DNA of 64,000 nt from Panaeolus papilionaceus (Eukaryota > Basidiomycota > Agaricomycetes > Agaricales): the NCBI GenBank assembly GCA_015501605.1, contig JADNRZ010000028.1, positions 1-64,000 of the forward strand. Direction: 5' to 3'. Below, piece by piece: positions 36,241 to 47,985 of the stretch. Position 1 is the first letter of the stretch, and the number at the start of each line of letters is the position of its first letter. A program made the translations under genes and the position numbers. The notes beneath the pieces were generated by a model. The model ran no database searches. It had not been told where the DNA came from and worked only from the letters and a program-made list of their open reading frames with translations.

Positions 36241-37029
36241 TTAAACTAGCGAAGCAAAAAGCAAGTGCTGTTGCATTTTCTGTACCTTGAAATTTGCTGG
36301 TACCGGAATGACAGAAGAATCGAGCCCAGTGTGGAAGAGGAAAGTGCCATTGACTCGAATCCTGTGAGGGTCAATAGTTTCTATAACCCACTGGTACTGT
36401 GTGGCAACGCGAAGATGGGAGTTGCAGTTTGAACAGTGTGTCATGCACTTGTGGGAATCCTCGCATGTCTCTGAAGGCCTGGGATTCTCGAGCCACCGGT
36501 CAGATATAGTTTCGATGCACTTCTCAGGTGAATTGAAACTACGGGCCAGCTCCACCATACCCAGATCCTCAGAACTGGTGCTGTGCTTCGTTGCTTCTTT
36601 ACCAGATCCTGCCATCAAAGGTTCCACCAGCAAGACTCCCATCGCTGACATCCCTGGCCTTCGTGCCCCTCAACCTCTCCTCTGTTCCCATCGAACTAAG
36701 CTCAACCCTCGACACCTATACTGAACTACCAGTATCACATTCGGAAAATTCATCCCTGCCCTAATCTTCTCCGAACCAAGTAGTATTTTCGTCTTCCCTG
36801 CCATGAAATCATTTGTACATAATGTTTGGTGCTCGTCTGAGAGGCCCGCATGTAATATATCGATTAGAAAGCCAGGAAGTCCAAACGAGGTAAGCCGGTA
36901 ACGACCCCACCAGAACATTGATGTCAGGAGATCGAGGTCGTCAGCCAGGTAAGCTATGGTATAAGAACTGAGTTGACATATAGAACATGTACAGTGTAAG
37001 AACTGAGTTGAGCTGGTGGAATCCATGGA

Positions 37030-39220
37030 TATCTAATGGATTAAATACAAGACATTAGTAGGTATTGTATAGGATTAATAGCGGTAAGTAAGGGAATTAG
37101 TATGGGTAGGTAAGAGGGCAGGTGCAGGGGGGGTTGGGGTAGGGTGTAGGGGGTGGGTGCAGGGGATAGGGTAGGGGGACATAGTAGGGGGATGGGTAGG
37201 GGGTGGGTGCAGGAGTGGGTGCAGGAGCGGGTGCAGAAGCGGGTGCAGGGGATGGGGTGGGGTGGGGGGATGGGGTAGGGGGCAGGTGCAGGAATTAGTA
37301 CAGGTAGGTAAGGGGGTGGGTGCAGGAGGGTAGGGGGATGGGTAGGGGGTGGGTGCAGGAGTGGGTGCAGGAGTGGGTGCAAGAGTGGGTGTAGGAGCAG
37401 CTGCAGGAGTGGCTGCAGGAGCGGGTGCAGGGGATGGGGTATGGAGATAGGGTGGGTCAGGAGAAAATGCTAGGTAGGTTAGGATCCAGAATGGCTGCAG
37501 GGGAATAGGATGGGTGGGCAGGTGCAGATGAGTGCTGCAGAAAACAAGTGTAGGGGGTTGGGGTCAGTAGGTCAGGGGTGAAAAGTGAGCAGATAGTACA
37601 GACTGGATGGTATCCAGGGATGAAATGCAGGTGCATGCAGAGGGGATACAGAGCGGGTGCAGGTTGGATGTGAACTGGGTGCAGGCTGGATACTAAAGTG
37701 GGTTGGGTGCAGATGCAGCTGATAAAGCAACCAATTGGGGAGGCAGGCACAATGTTCAGGTACCTGGGTAGTGGGTCCTAAAATCAATGGCATGCAGGGG
37801 GTTGCATATTGGGTGGTCAGGTATGGGTGCACAGAAAACCACTTACCTCGCTTGCAATTCAGGCGAATATCCCTGTTCTGTTACAGCTCTCCTTGCTCTT
37901 TCGGCCTCAGCCTTCTGCTCTGGTGTGTACTTGGCCAGAATTTCATGCACAGTGCAATGTCTGTATTCCATTGAAAGCTTGGACGTTAAGGCCACATCTG
38001 GCCCCAGCTCTCAGGCTACAATTGCCTGGCTTTTTCCAGCACTTCCTTGAATTGGTAGTTGTAGAAGTAGTCAGAGGTAGTCAATCAGAGGGTTGGGGGT
38101 TTGTACAGTTGTATCTTGGACCTCCAGTTGGCACTTGCATTGGCTGCAATTCTCTGATGAACATAATGTCTCAGCCTAATAAACACCATCATGTGGGATT
38201 GGATCATATACATCAGTCCATATATCGATGTTGGTATTGTTGGTTCAGTGTTTTGTGTCTGGATTCCAGTACCAGTGTGATAAGAGGGGTGGAAAGACAT
38301 GTTTCCTGAGGTAAGCACCTTGCTCTTGATACTCAAAGCCAGGAATGTTGTGAAATTTGGCCCTGAATGGCTTGATTATATTGAGTTCTGTGACTGTAAA
38401 GTGCTTTGAATCCCTTCTTGCCATCTGGAGTTGTTGTAGTGCTGGATCTGCTGGATCATCAATGACCTGACCATCTTGGTCATCTTGAGGCAGGTATTGA
38501 AGCACCATGAGATGATGAGTTGAGTGGATGTAGATATCAATTAAAGAGGTTGATCACAAGTTATTTTCTTGCCCTGTCACTTGGAAGTGTGGGACAAGCA
38601 GACATGTCTCATGTCACAATGAATGCAAGCAAGCAATCGATCCCATTCCTCTTCTGCCATCATGAGTGAACCATCCAGAACTATTCCTCTTGGATCCAGC
38701 AGAAAAAGAAAAGGTGCAAAGTCCAGCAAAGTTATTACCACAAGTGCACCCCAAGAACCACTACCATGCAATGAGTACTTTTATTGAGCACCAAATGCAT
38801 CAAGTATCCCAAATGGCTCCAGGATGTTGGAGTTCTTCTTATGTGAGAACATGGTGTAATATGGAGACTCTGTAGAAAAGGCCATCTCATCCATGATGGG
38901 CACTTGTTCAGTGAAAGGAAAGATGTCAGGGAGGGGACTGGAAGTTATGGTGAGTGTATCGATCAAAGTTTGAACTTGTTCATTTTGGCAATGTCAGGTA
39001 CCCATTTTATGGGAAATGCTGCTATTGATGGGAAATTCCAGAAACAGTATATGGAGCTGATGGTACAGCCACTTTCACACCCATTGCATACATCACAACC
39101 CCACATCTCACTTGAACCTGGTTTCATATAGCGACTGCATTAAACTCTATGCTAAAGTACCCCACTGGCAGATGCAAAGCCCTATCATATGACCTGCACC
39201 TCTATCACCCCCAACCAGTT
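37030..39220. mobile_element. Insertion splitting the helicase gene
   Basis: Limits are set by where helicase homology stops and resumes. The left third is a G-rich minisatellite. The rest has minus-strand protein-like pieces: HFTVTELNIIKPFRAKFHNI then PGFEYQEQGAYLRKH (about 38400-38300) and LSMEYRHCTVHEILAKYTPE then QKAEAERARRAVTEQGYSPE ending at a GTAAGT donor (about 37980-37850), with a TGA upstream of the latter. I recognise no family, inverted ends or target duplication, so the mechanism is open; more than one insertion is possible. Confidence 0.5.
37083..37560 (+). repeat. G-rich minisatellite (GGGTGCAGGAGT-like units)
   Basis: A 12-bp unit near GGGTGCAGGAG(T/C) recurs in tandem, most regularly at about 37201-37250 and 37350-37430, mixed with GGGTAGGGGGATGGGTAGGG-type runs. 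Many stretches have four or more G-runs of three or more, so the plus strand could form G-quadruplexes. Confidence 0.8.
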
Positions 39221-40122
39221 GCTGTATCGGCTGCATCTGCACGAGTGTATGTGGGCCTCCAGGAGATGCTCTCATGCACTACATGAGCCTCATCGATGTA
39301 TACTCCAGATAACTGAGCTCGAAATGAGTCGAAATGCAGTAAATGAGCCACGCTAGGGTGCTCAATCATTTCAACGCATGTATAAATTACACGTGCGTGA
39401 CCCCCGTAAGCCAGTGTTTCGAGGAGAGCTTCGTTATAGGCGCCAGAATGAAGGAAGGTGCACGGAATCGCCGAATTTTCATGTCTAAAATATATCATTG
39501 ATTGGAAAATGCACGGATTAATATTACTACAACTGTCAAAGCTACATTAACACGACCCATACCGCTTCTCTCCTTGAAACCCGAGGCACATATAAGGCAC
39601 TATCACCAAAGATATCCCAAAACTTTGCACCAACAAAGGTAACATCCACAATAACGGCTTGCCAGCACCTGTTGGTGCCACGACACAGATATCCTGAGAC
39701 CTTCCAGTGACTACATTTGCCCCCTCAACCTGGAAATCGCGCAAATATTCCTTATTCTTTATCAGCCCGTGCTCTCTAGCGAGTTTGTTCCACTGGAGTG
39801 CAGTTAAGGCAGGTTTGGGGTGGAGCTTGTATATCACTGGAAAGGCGAATGACTCGGTTTGTTGGTTTTGGTATTTTCCTGATAGTTTCAAGGGTGTGTA
39901 TGGGCTATATGGTGGAGGTTTTGGTGGGACTTTTACATGACCGTTAGCCCAGATTTTCTTGAGGGGCTGGCAATAAGCTGGGGTGGCTGTAGTGACTGGG
40001 GTGGTGCTGGTAGTAGAATGTGGGGTAGTAGGTGGCTTAGGGGTATTGGCTAGTGGTGCATTTTCATCTTGATTCCGGTGTCGTTTTGCTGGGTTTGGTC
40101 TCAAAGGGGTGTTAGGGTCCAT

Positions 40123-41844
40123 GACATATCACAGAGAAGGTTTGAAAATATAGCGTAGAGTAGGGATTGGAATTAATGAGTGGTATAATTACATGAAACA
40201 CGACTAGCTCTCTACTCTACGACGCGTCTTGGCTGGGCATGACGGTGATGTAAGCTGTTGGGTGCAGAATGAGGGAGCTTGGCGGGGTGAAAAGCCACCG
40301 AACGCACTCATCTCTTAGAGTCGTTGGGTTGCACCCAGACTCTCACGGTGGAACACCCATTTTGGGATGTTCACCGCTGAGAGGATGGGTTTCCGAGACT
40401 AGTTCCTGATCATGACTCCAATATAACGATAGGGCCGACGAGCGGCATGGCCCGCTACTGAAAAGCCTGCTTTTAGTTGAAAGTTTAAACTCTAGGTAAA
40501 TTGGGTTTTTAGACATGCACACGAAGTCGATTAGGTTGAGGAGTCAGAAGGCGGGCTATTCAAGACGTGATATTTACATAGTACCTTAACATTACAATCT
40601 ATGTAATCAGACTTGATTCATTCAAAGAAGGAGATATACCAAATCAACAAACACCTACATTCACTGGAGCGGGGGAGACTAGCAACACAAAAGCAATATC
40701 AATGAAACATTGGGATGCCATCGCCGTTTTGGTTTGGTGTCTTTATGAGAGTACTCCATTGCTCCTTCATTTATTATACCTACCTACCTATGGCTATCAT
40801 GCTGAGTGGTGCTGGTACAACAAATTATACTAACCACATTGACATCATGGAGCACGGAATTTGGGTTTTGAAAGATAAGGGGAATTACTACCGCCACTCC
40901 TCCTGGCGCTCGCATGTACATCGAAGTTTTTTTAATGCAGCCTTGCTTCGTGTTAATATTGAAGAGCGTTGACTCGCAGAGTCGAAGCGCAGAGTCGAAG
41001 CACAAGTCAACGCTCGAGCTTGAATCATAGTCTGAGCACAGCCACTAATCCCCGAAGGGTGGGATTCAATTTCTAAATGGTCTTGCTGGCACAGCCACAT
41101 TCAAATCCTCTGCAAAAATTTCTCCGAACATTTCACTAAAACCCACTACCTAAAGGTAGCGGGGATTTCTCTAAACTGCTGGGCAAATTTACAAACTTTT
41201 ATTCCTGATGCACCACCTGGTGGCAGATTGACTGCGTGAGTTACATGTCTTGTAACTAGGGAGGAAAGCTCTGCATGGATGTGTCAGTTGCGGAACTTCT
41301 ACCAGCTGGTGCATCACCCTCGCCCTCATCCCGGAACTTTGGACTTGGTGGTGATATGTTATTCAGCTAGAGGTTTGGTGAGTGAGTTATATAAACTGAA
41401 TTTTTAATATGTATATATATATTCAATTCTTACTCAACTCTCAAACAGGATAGCCTGTTGAATGCTGCGAGAATACGACCTCGGCGGGAGGAGTCATGAG
41501 GCAAGCGTCCACCGTCATTACCATGTCCAACACCATGACACCACCCCATACCTCGTCTGAGGATAAAAGTGATATTCTGTCACTCAGACGCAGTTCGTCG
41601 AGGACATCGCTTACCCAATCACTTTTTGGTGGTGGCGGATCCTAGAACGTGGACATTCGTGCTCCTCTGATCGCTGAGAGCCCGTCTAGGGAATAAGAAG
41701 CTACCAGCAGAGAGTTGTCTAATAAGGATGATGCAGGACTGGGTCCTTCTCCTCTCACCAAAAACCCATCTGGTACACCCACAGAACCTGACACTTTCCA
41801 CCTCTATATCTACCCCTTCCCCACCGCCTCCTCAAGAGAGGTAA
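40123..41844. other. Intergenic region between helicase and WW-type gene
   Basis: No recognisable gene. It holds an imperfect hairpin at about 40345-40376 (CGGTGGAACACCCA against TGGGATGTTCACCG) and a stem at 40964-40974/41005-41015 enclosing two copies of GCAGAGTCGAAGC. A ~45-bp segment at 41490-41535 repeats 6358-6405. Confidence 0.45.
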
Positions 41845-44800
41845 ATGGATACCACAGCTCCAGCACTCGTCGACTCGTCTGCTGGAAATCATGGCGCTTT
41901 CAAGGACGAGCTCGACAACGACACTCATGGTGGCGCGATGTCTGATCCATTTGCATCCTCACCACCCGCTCCTCAGGTTGTCACGGAGAAACCTCAGCCT
42001 CTTGCTCCTGAGACGATCCCCACAACTCGTCTCCAGGTCCTGTTCCCATTCCTCCTGCATTTTCTCGCGCAGTTGACGAGATAATTCTATTGCACCTGGA
42101 CCTGCTGCGTCATCCTACATCTCGCCACCACCTTCCATCCCCGTTTCCCATGCACCAAGTATCGCGCCAGCTCAAATGTTGAGAGCACCTTTAGCTGAAC
42201 CACCTGTGTCCTCTGAACCCATTTCACGTGCTTCCTCCGATTACGGTTACGTGCCACCTCCAGTGATTGAGCCTGTATCTCGTGTTCCGTCCAACCAACC
42301 AGCCCCTTTTCATCCCCGTTTCTTGTGCTCCTTCCAACCCACCCCAACCTCAACCCACTCCTTCTGTCCCTGTTTCAAGGGCTTCATCTCAACAACCACG
42401 TGCGCCAACCAACATCTCTTGTGCCCCCTCTAAACAACCCACTACACCACCCTTTGAGTCACCAGCTCCTCCTGCTTCCATTGTTCCTCGAGTTATGCCT
42501 CAAGCAGATCCTTACTCCAACACAGGGCACGATACCTGGGGAGGAGTGGTGATCAATCCTGGGTTTGAACGCAGTGCACCTATCCCTTCAATTCCCGTCC
42601 GTGTTCCTGTTCAACCAGCACCTCAACCTCGAGTTGAGGCGAAGAAACTTGAACCAGAGGTTCGCGTCGACCCATGGGGTGTGCTCTCGGTTTCAACCGC
42701 GATTATCGCTGCGGGTGCAGTCGGGATGGATAGGGTGGCGAGTTTGTCCAAGGAGAGCAGAAAGTCGGGGAAACTGTATGCTAGCTGTTGCTGCTGCTGT
42801 TGTTCCTGTTAGTCTGGAGGTTGGCCAGCAGGCTCAGTATATTGCGGGTGTGGGGGTGGGTGATGTATTCGCGAGCCTAGTATTCGGTGAGCTGAGGTTC
42901 TATGTTGTTTTATTTAAGCTTGAACTCATGTTTTGTTTAAGCATGCCCAATTCGCATGATAGTGGCACTGCTGGGTCAACTACGGTCGATTTTGCGGAGC
43001 CGCTCTTGCATCCTGGTCCTATAGCTGGTCAAGAACAGCCACGTCACAATCAAGGGGAGATGGCTATTCCAGGGTTTGTGCTTTTCCTATTCATCTTATC
43101 ACAAATATTCGTTTTCTAACGCGGATATTATCTCAGACCTGAGCCGACTATGAGCACGATTGTCATCGACAGCAAGGGCTGGGATGAGGACCACCCAACC
43201 ATTTTCATGCCCTTGCCACCTTTCCAAGAAGTGGCGTTAGGAAAATACCCCTTGTCACAAGAACCTCAGACAACGTGAGTATCTCGCCTCTCTATCATCT
43301 TCTCTTCGCTATCACCCCACGTTTTCAACTAATCGCTCATTTCATTACTCGTTTAGCGAATGCACTCCACTCCTCTCTTCCCAACCCGAGGACATCAAAA
43401 AGTACTCCCCAATGGCCGTCCCAGTCCCAGTCCCTGTTCCTATCTCCTCCTATCCGACTACCATCGCTCACATCGACGTCTCCCCCCTCACTGGATCGTC
43501 TGCTCAGCCCCATCAAACCTCTAATCAAGAACAGGGCTACTCGTCCAAAACTATGTCCAACCTCGCAGCCGAAACGCACTCACGGATCCTCACATCCCAA
43601 CTCCAACCCCGCCTGCACTTGCATGAGTGGTTGGAGTACCATCTCCCCGATGGGATGTTTTACTACATTCACCCTACGCGTAAACTCGTTACAGACCTCA
43701 ACTTGAGGCGAGACGGGGTGTTGGATCAGGTTACTGCGTGGATAGATGAAGATGGAAGGGAGGGTGAGAGTGTGGGTGTGTTCGTTGAAGGGTGGATTGT
43801 AGAGTGCGTAGATGGATTGGGAAGGAACAAAGTGACGACAAAGAGGTCCGAGAGGGACCCACGTACAGTAATCCTGGGGCATTATTGGGTTGGTCACCAT
43901 GCTCCTTTCATGGCGAGGGATGAAGGGGTGTTGCTACCCCTGGACATGGTAATGGGTATGGAAACGGACATGGGAGCTATAATTATGAGTATAGAGGTGT
44001 GAGGAGGGGAGGAGGACCGAAAGGGAAGAGGCAGTCGATGTTGCGGAATGGGAATGCGAGTAGGAGGAGTGATGATTATTGTAAGTCTTCCTCTTATCGT
44101 TCAATGTTTAATTACAGGTTATTGACGTTCTATATTGGTAGAACTTGACATGGAGTACAAGTATTGGACGTTCATGGAAGCTCACCCGCGCATACGGCTT
44201 TACCGCCCCGTGCCAAGGCTGGAGCTATGGATGTTCTTACTTAGGCATGGACGGATCGTCTTTTTCCCTATGACCGCTCCATTTCACCACGGTTCAACCA
44301 ATAAGAATGCAACGAGCTCAGCACATTGTTGAGATCTTTTGGTCCTGGTATGTTTGTTCATTTAATATCTACATCACTGTGCTAACCATAAGCGTCAGAC
44401 AAAACCGACAAAAATGGGATTGAAACACGCGTCATCTCGCGTATCCTCATCCGCGTCGCTCTCTGGCATCAAACTTACTTCCGCCCACACAAAGCCCTCT
44501 CCATCGACACACACCTACACGCCTCCAATGGCCTCGTCTCTCCCAACCAAGGTCGTTCCTCATTTCACATCGTTGAAACCATCGCTGCTCACCTCCTCGA
44601 GATTCTATGCCTCTTCTCTGAGAATACGAATACAAATAGCAATTCGCGGTCAAGTGCGGGTGAGGAGGCGCAGATATGAGGAATCCAAGGTTAAATCCTA
44701 CACTTATCATAGGAGGGGTGTCGTGCATCCTCGTAAGTAATCTTCATACATTTCTTTATCATTAAACTTCCTAACATATCTTTTTTATTATTGTATACAA

Positions 44801-45215
44801 GCTGCCATCATCCTCAGCACCTCCATCACCTTCGTCTATCCCCTCTCTCTCCTACTTCTCCCGTATCTCCATCCTCGTCTCTTTCGCTACGCTGTCATTG
44901 GCTACGACAGGAATCGCATTCCTGCATCATAAATCTGAGATGGAGGATTCGTCATCGTCGTCGATGGCTAGTCAAATGCACAGATTTAATGAGGAGAAGA
45001 GGATTATTACCGTATGTATCTTTTTCCAGTCATTTACCCGTCCCCGTTTTCTGTGCTGATGACCTATCTTTTCTTTTAGGTCCGTAATCTCGTCCTTTCT
45101 GCTCCGGTCGTTTTACTTTCCTATTCCATAATCGCATTCCTCTTCGCCATCATCACTCATACACTCCCTACACTGTCTTTCTGGTTCACTTCCATCGTTC
45201 ATTTCATTCTTTAAT
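41845..45215 (+). pseudogene. WW-domain protein with C-terminal membrane segments, multiply disrupted
   Basis: The order of parts follows a mushroom family: Pro-rich N-terminus from the ATG at 41845, a WW-type segment WLEYHLPDGMFYYIHPTRKL at about 43630-43685 (one W visible), LDMEYKYWTFMEAHP (44149), the MDVLT-stop-AWTDRL and LSTLLRSFGP segment (44227-44335), TRVISRILIRVALWHQTYF (about 44430), and hydrophobic C-terminal stretches (SLATTGIAFL, APVVLLSYSIIAFLFAIIT). Exon joins at 43275/43357 (AC|C) and 44349-44398 fit GT-AG. Lesions: frame changes near 42100, 42780, 44188 and 44850, TAG at 44242-44244 (Trp expected) and TAA at 44302-44304. It may be one gene or two fused remnants; the 43.3-kb join keeps phase, which favours one. 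Molecular role of the family is unknown. Confidence 0.6.
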
Positions 45216-46633
45216 TACATTGGACGCCTTTTTGTTTCCTCCCTTGTAACACTCTGTATACTTGATTTTGTTGTACATAAGCTTCTATTTGTTAGCGTGA
45301 ATGCTTTTATTCACCACATTAAAGCCTTGCTGGATATCATGCACTCAAGAACAGCGATGACAACTCTCGTCAGCTGTCGCCACAACAAGTTACACAACAA
45401 CAGATTGCGCATCAGCGATCAGCGTCAAGTTAGCGACATAAGGGTTTCGGGGTTGAAAAGAGAGCAGACGACGTGGAAAGGAGGAGGGCATGCCACTCAT
45501 GTAGTGCCTCTACCCAGTGGTGGACAAAAGAGGATTGCAAGGTGGGATGCCTGCCACACCCGTTGAAGAACACTGGACGTTGTGTACTCGCATGACCTAG
45601 CAAATCAAGGCATGTCATATCTTACCTCTCAACAACCACATGTTCACACTCGCTTTCCCACAACCCATACCCTCTGGTATGGCAACATTTCAGGACAACC
45701 AAGAAGACACAGCTGGGAGGGATTTTCTGGGTCCAATGTGGTTGGGACGTTGAAGTTAAAGAGTGCAAGAGCAATGAAGTTCTGCGGTGCGTAGTGGCAT
45801 TAGCAAACTGTCCATTCACATTTGAGGTTTCGTGCGTTTTTTAGGATTTTTCGGTTTTCAAAAACCTCAAAACTCATAAAACTGCTTAAACGCTTAAAAC
45901 CTACAAACATGGATAAGACTAAAACTACGAGGTGAACTGGTTTTTTAAGCAAAGCAATCAGTTTGGTTGATCTCACAATCTCCAAGCCTTTCTGCCTCGT
46001 GCTTGGTCTGAGTTTGAAAAAGTCGTTGGGACAATCGACGGACGGACGAGAGCCATCACAAGATTTTTTTGCAACCGGACATCGAATTGTCCCCCGTGTT
46101 AGAGTTTAATTGGTGATTCGGTAGGTTTGAAGATGTAATTCGGTGGCTAATTTGCCCTTTTATATCGTCATTTTATGTATTTTTCTCATTGAATGGCTCG
46201 TACATCCTTTTGAGAATTAGCGAGTTGGGGTGCACAATCTGAGACTATGGGTGCACGGTGCGAGAGTTAGGGTGCACACTTTGAGAGTTGGGGTGCATGG
46301 TCCGAGAGTTGGGGTGTACACACACTCGAGACTTTTTCTACAATTTTATATTTATTATGAGTGTTAGCGTAACTACATATATTTTCACAGAGGTTGGCGG
46401 CATATTTAATATTTGTGCAAACGGCGCACCATAGAGAGAGGGAGACGACGTGAGAGAGCGAGCAGCCGCGTAGCCGAAGAAAGTACGGAATACTAAGGTA
46501 AAATATAGAACAAGGTAGAAGGTTGGTAGGAGTGCGACATATGAGCTCGAGTCGACTCAAGTCACATGCCCAAGAAGCAGGATCTATACAAGCACAGATC
46601 CTCCCAATGGGAGCCTACAAGGAGCGCAAGGGT
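45216..46633. other. Intergenic region
   Basis: No recognisable gene. Contains an A/T-rich stretch around 45830-45960 with AAAACCTCAAAA-type pieces and the 21-bp minisatellite at 46220-46324. Confidence 0.45.
46220..46324 (+). repeat. 21-bp minisatellite, five units
   Basis: Five consecutive 21-bp units, consensus GAGAGTTGGGGTGCACxxTxx, with no length change between units. Being a multiple of three, it encodes a 7-residue repeat on the minus strand (HAPQLSx) at the end of a frame starting near 46560 that has no recognised homolog. Confidence 0.85.
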
Positions 46634-46687
46634 CTTGGGAGTCGAAACGAGATGTCGATTTACTCTGGCGTCTCTCGAACATCGTAG
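46634..46687 (+). repeat. Isolated end of the inverted-repeat element family
   Basis: GGGAGTCGAAACGAGATGTC, then TCTGGCGTCTCTCGAACATCG followed by TA, matches the right end of the 13725-15441 element. The partner end was not located; the DNA to the left (46560-46633) is only weakly similar to that element. Confidence 0.55.
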
Positions 46688-46836
46688 GCTTGACATATCA
46701 ATGTCCATGACCAAAACAAGATCGTGGGATGGGTGCTTACATGTAAGTTCAAGTCATGTCAAATACGATTTCAGAAAAACCCAAGGCCTCCAAACAGAAA
46801 GGAATTAGAACCCATTCTTCCTTTCCCCCAACTACC

Positions 46837-47610
46837 ATGAGCAGAAAACGCTACAGTACCTCTGACAATATTGAAGAGCCCGGTTCGAAAGAGCCATCCC
46901 CGAACACTGAGACTAAAGCAACCAAGCCTCCACCCTCCAAAAGGCGCAAAAATGACACTATCCTGGTTAATCCAAGAAGGGAGACCACCGCCAGCAAAGC
47001 TCCTGGTCCACACCTTGTTTCGGATGAAAAGAAGGATACTGACAAGGAGGTGAGTATTATTATTTGTATTAGTACTACGCGATCGTATTGAGGACGAAAA
47101 CATCAGGTCCTCCTCAACTTGGTCAAGTCGCTTTCCACTTCGTTGGACAAGAGCAACGAAGTGCAGAAGCGCCAGGTTGATGTTTTGGAGGCACTCGCGG
47201 CCGCTCTGGACCAGGGAATGAACAAGATCAGTGACCATCTCATGGTCCTGAGCGAGGTCACTCAAGACGCTGCGGTGTTGCGAGCCGCACAGGCCGGAAT
47301 CCCTCCCAACATCTTCAATAACGATAAGGAATACTCAAGGTTTCTCGCGAAGCTGGCGACTGGGGTCAAGGAGAAGATGAGGGATTTAGCTGAAGTTAAA
47401 GCTGAGACGGCTGACGCTGGGTCTTTGACTTTGCGTCGAGGCCCTCCACGTCAGGCTGCTTTGGAGAGGAAGGAGAAAGAGAAGGCTGGGGTGCAGGACG
47501 AAAAGGTGAAGGCGAAGGTGAAGGTCGAGAAGGAGCAGCATGAAGAGGAGCAGGTGAGACTTGAGATTGAGTGCACCCCGGAATCCTCTGACGGCGGTTT
47601 GGCACGTTAG
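46837..47610 (+). CDS. Hypothetical charged protein, intact two-exon gene
   Basis: Exon 1 is 46837-47049 (71 codons, start MSRKRYSTSDNIEEPGSKEP), the intron is 47050-47106 (57 bp, GTGAGT...CATCAG), and exon 2 is 47107-47610, for 238 residues. The N-terminal third is basic and disordered with an SKRRK cluster that could serve as a nuclear localisation signal. The middle is helical (VKSLSTSLDKSNEVQKRQVD onward) and the C-terminus is Lys/Glu-rich (KVKAKVKVEKEQHEEEQ), suggesting coiled coils. Phase is kept across the intron and no stop intervenes. No family is recognised. A TIR-type repeat end lies only 150 bp upstream. Confidence 0.7.
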
Positions 47611-47790
47611 AAGAGACGTTGAAGGAGATATCGATGGCACTCATCTGGGCAGTAGGAACTTTGGAAATTATGTGTAGTGCCCCCCTTTTCCTGCGTATTC
47701 ACTCCACTCGTATCTTGCCAGCGTATATGTATATTATGTTGAATGATGTGTGTAGAAGATAATGTCGCGTTCGTCGTTCGTAATGATAAG

Positions 47791-47985
47791 TCAATTGTTC
47801 CCTATTACTAAGTGTAGTACCACACGCTCAGTGCTTCCCTCAGTCAAGTTGTCCAGGTTCGACAGGGTTGCGAATCCATTTATTACAGGGCGGTGGTTAT
47901 GAACCCACATATGATATGTACGTCCATTTGTAACGAGGCGCTCGTTCCATGGAATGGATACATTGTACCAAGAGTTCGATTCCAT
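47791..47985 (-). pseudogene. Small coding repeat related to the sequence disrupted at 13.7/15.4 kb
   Basis: From the ATG at 47985 a 64-codon frame reads MESNSWYNVSIPWNERLVTN and on to a TGA. Its DNA (ATGGAATCGAACTCTTGGTA) matches 13676-13720 and continues where that copy resumes after the inverted-repeat element (about 15446). It is the uninterrupted relative. Function unknown. Confidence 0.4.

Larger units (their letters stand above)
36241..40122 (-). pseudogene. RecQ-like DEAH helicase gene, interrupted and inactivated
   Basis: The 5' half: exon 40122-39563 (ATG, Pro/Thr-rich N-terminus, LREHGLIKNKEYLRDFQ-type Q region, Walker A written APTGAGKP, where the invariant Thr/Ser is Pro) joins exon 39484 onward (motif GVYIDEAHVVHESISWRPTY) across a 78-bp intron. 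It breaks off near 39220. The 3' half resumes at about 36990 with YLADDLDLLTSMFWW, IDILHAGLSDEHQTLC, KILLGSEKIRAGMNFPN and VVQYRCRGLSLVRWEQRRG, then an in-frame TGA (36672-36670) where relatives have Arg, then GARRPGMSAMGVLLVEP and a Cys-rich segment (CMTHCSNC). About 2.2 kb of foreign sequence separates the halves. This family is expanded and often broken in mushrooms. Confidence 0.75.

Noticed and set aside
43337..43579. Minus-strand frame overlapping the WW-type gene
   Set aside because: Antisense shadow of the Pro/Ser-rich coding strand.
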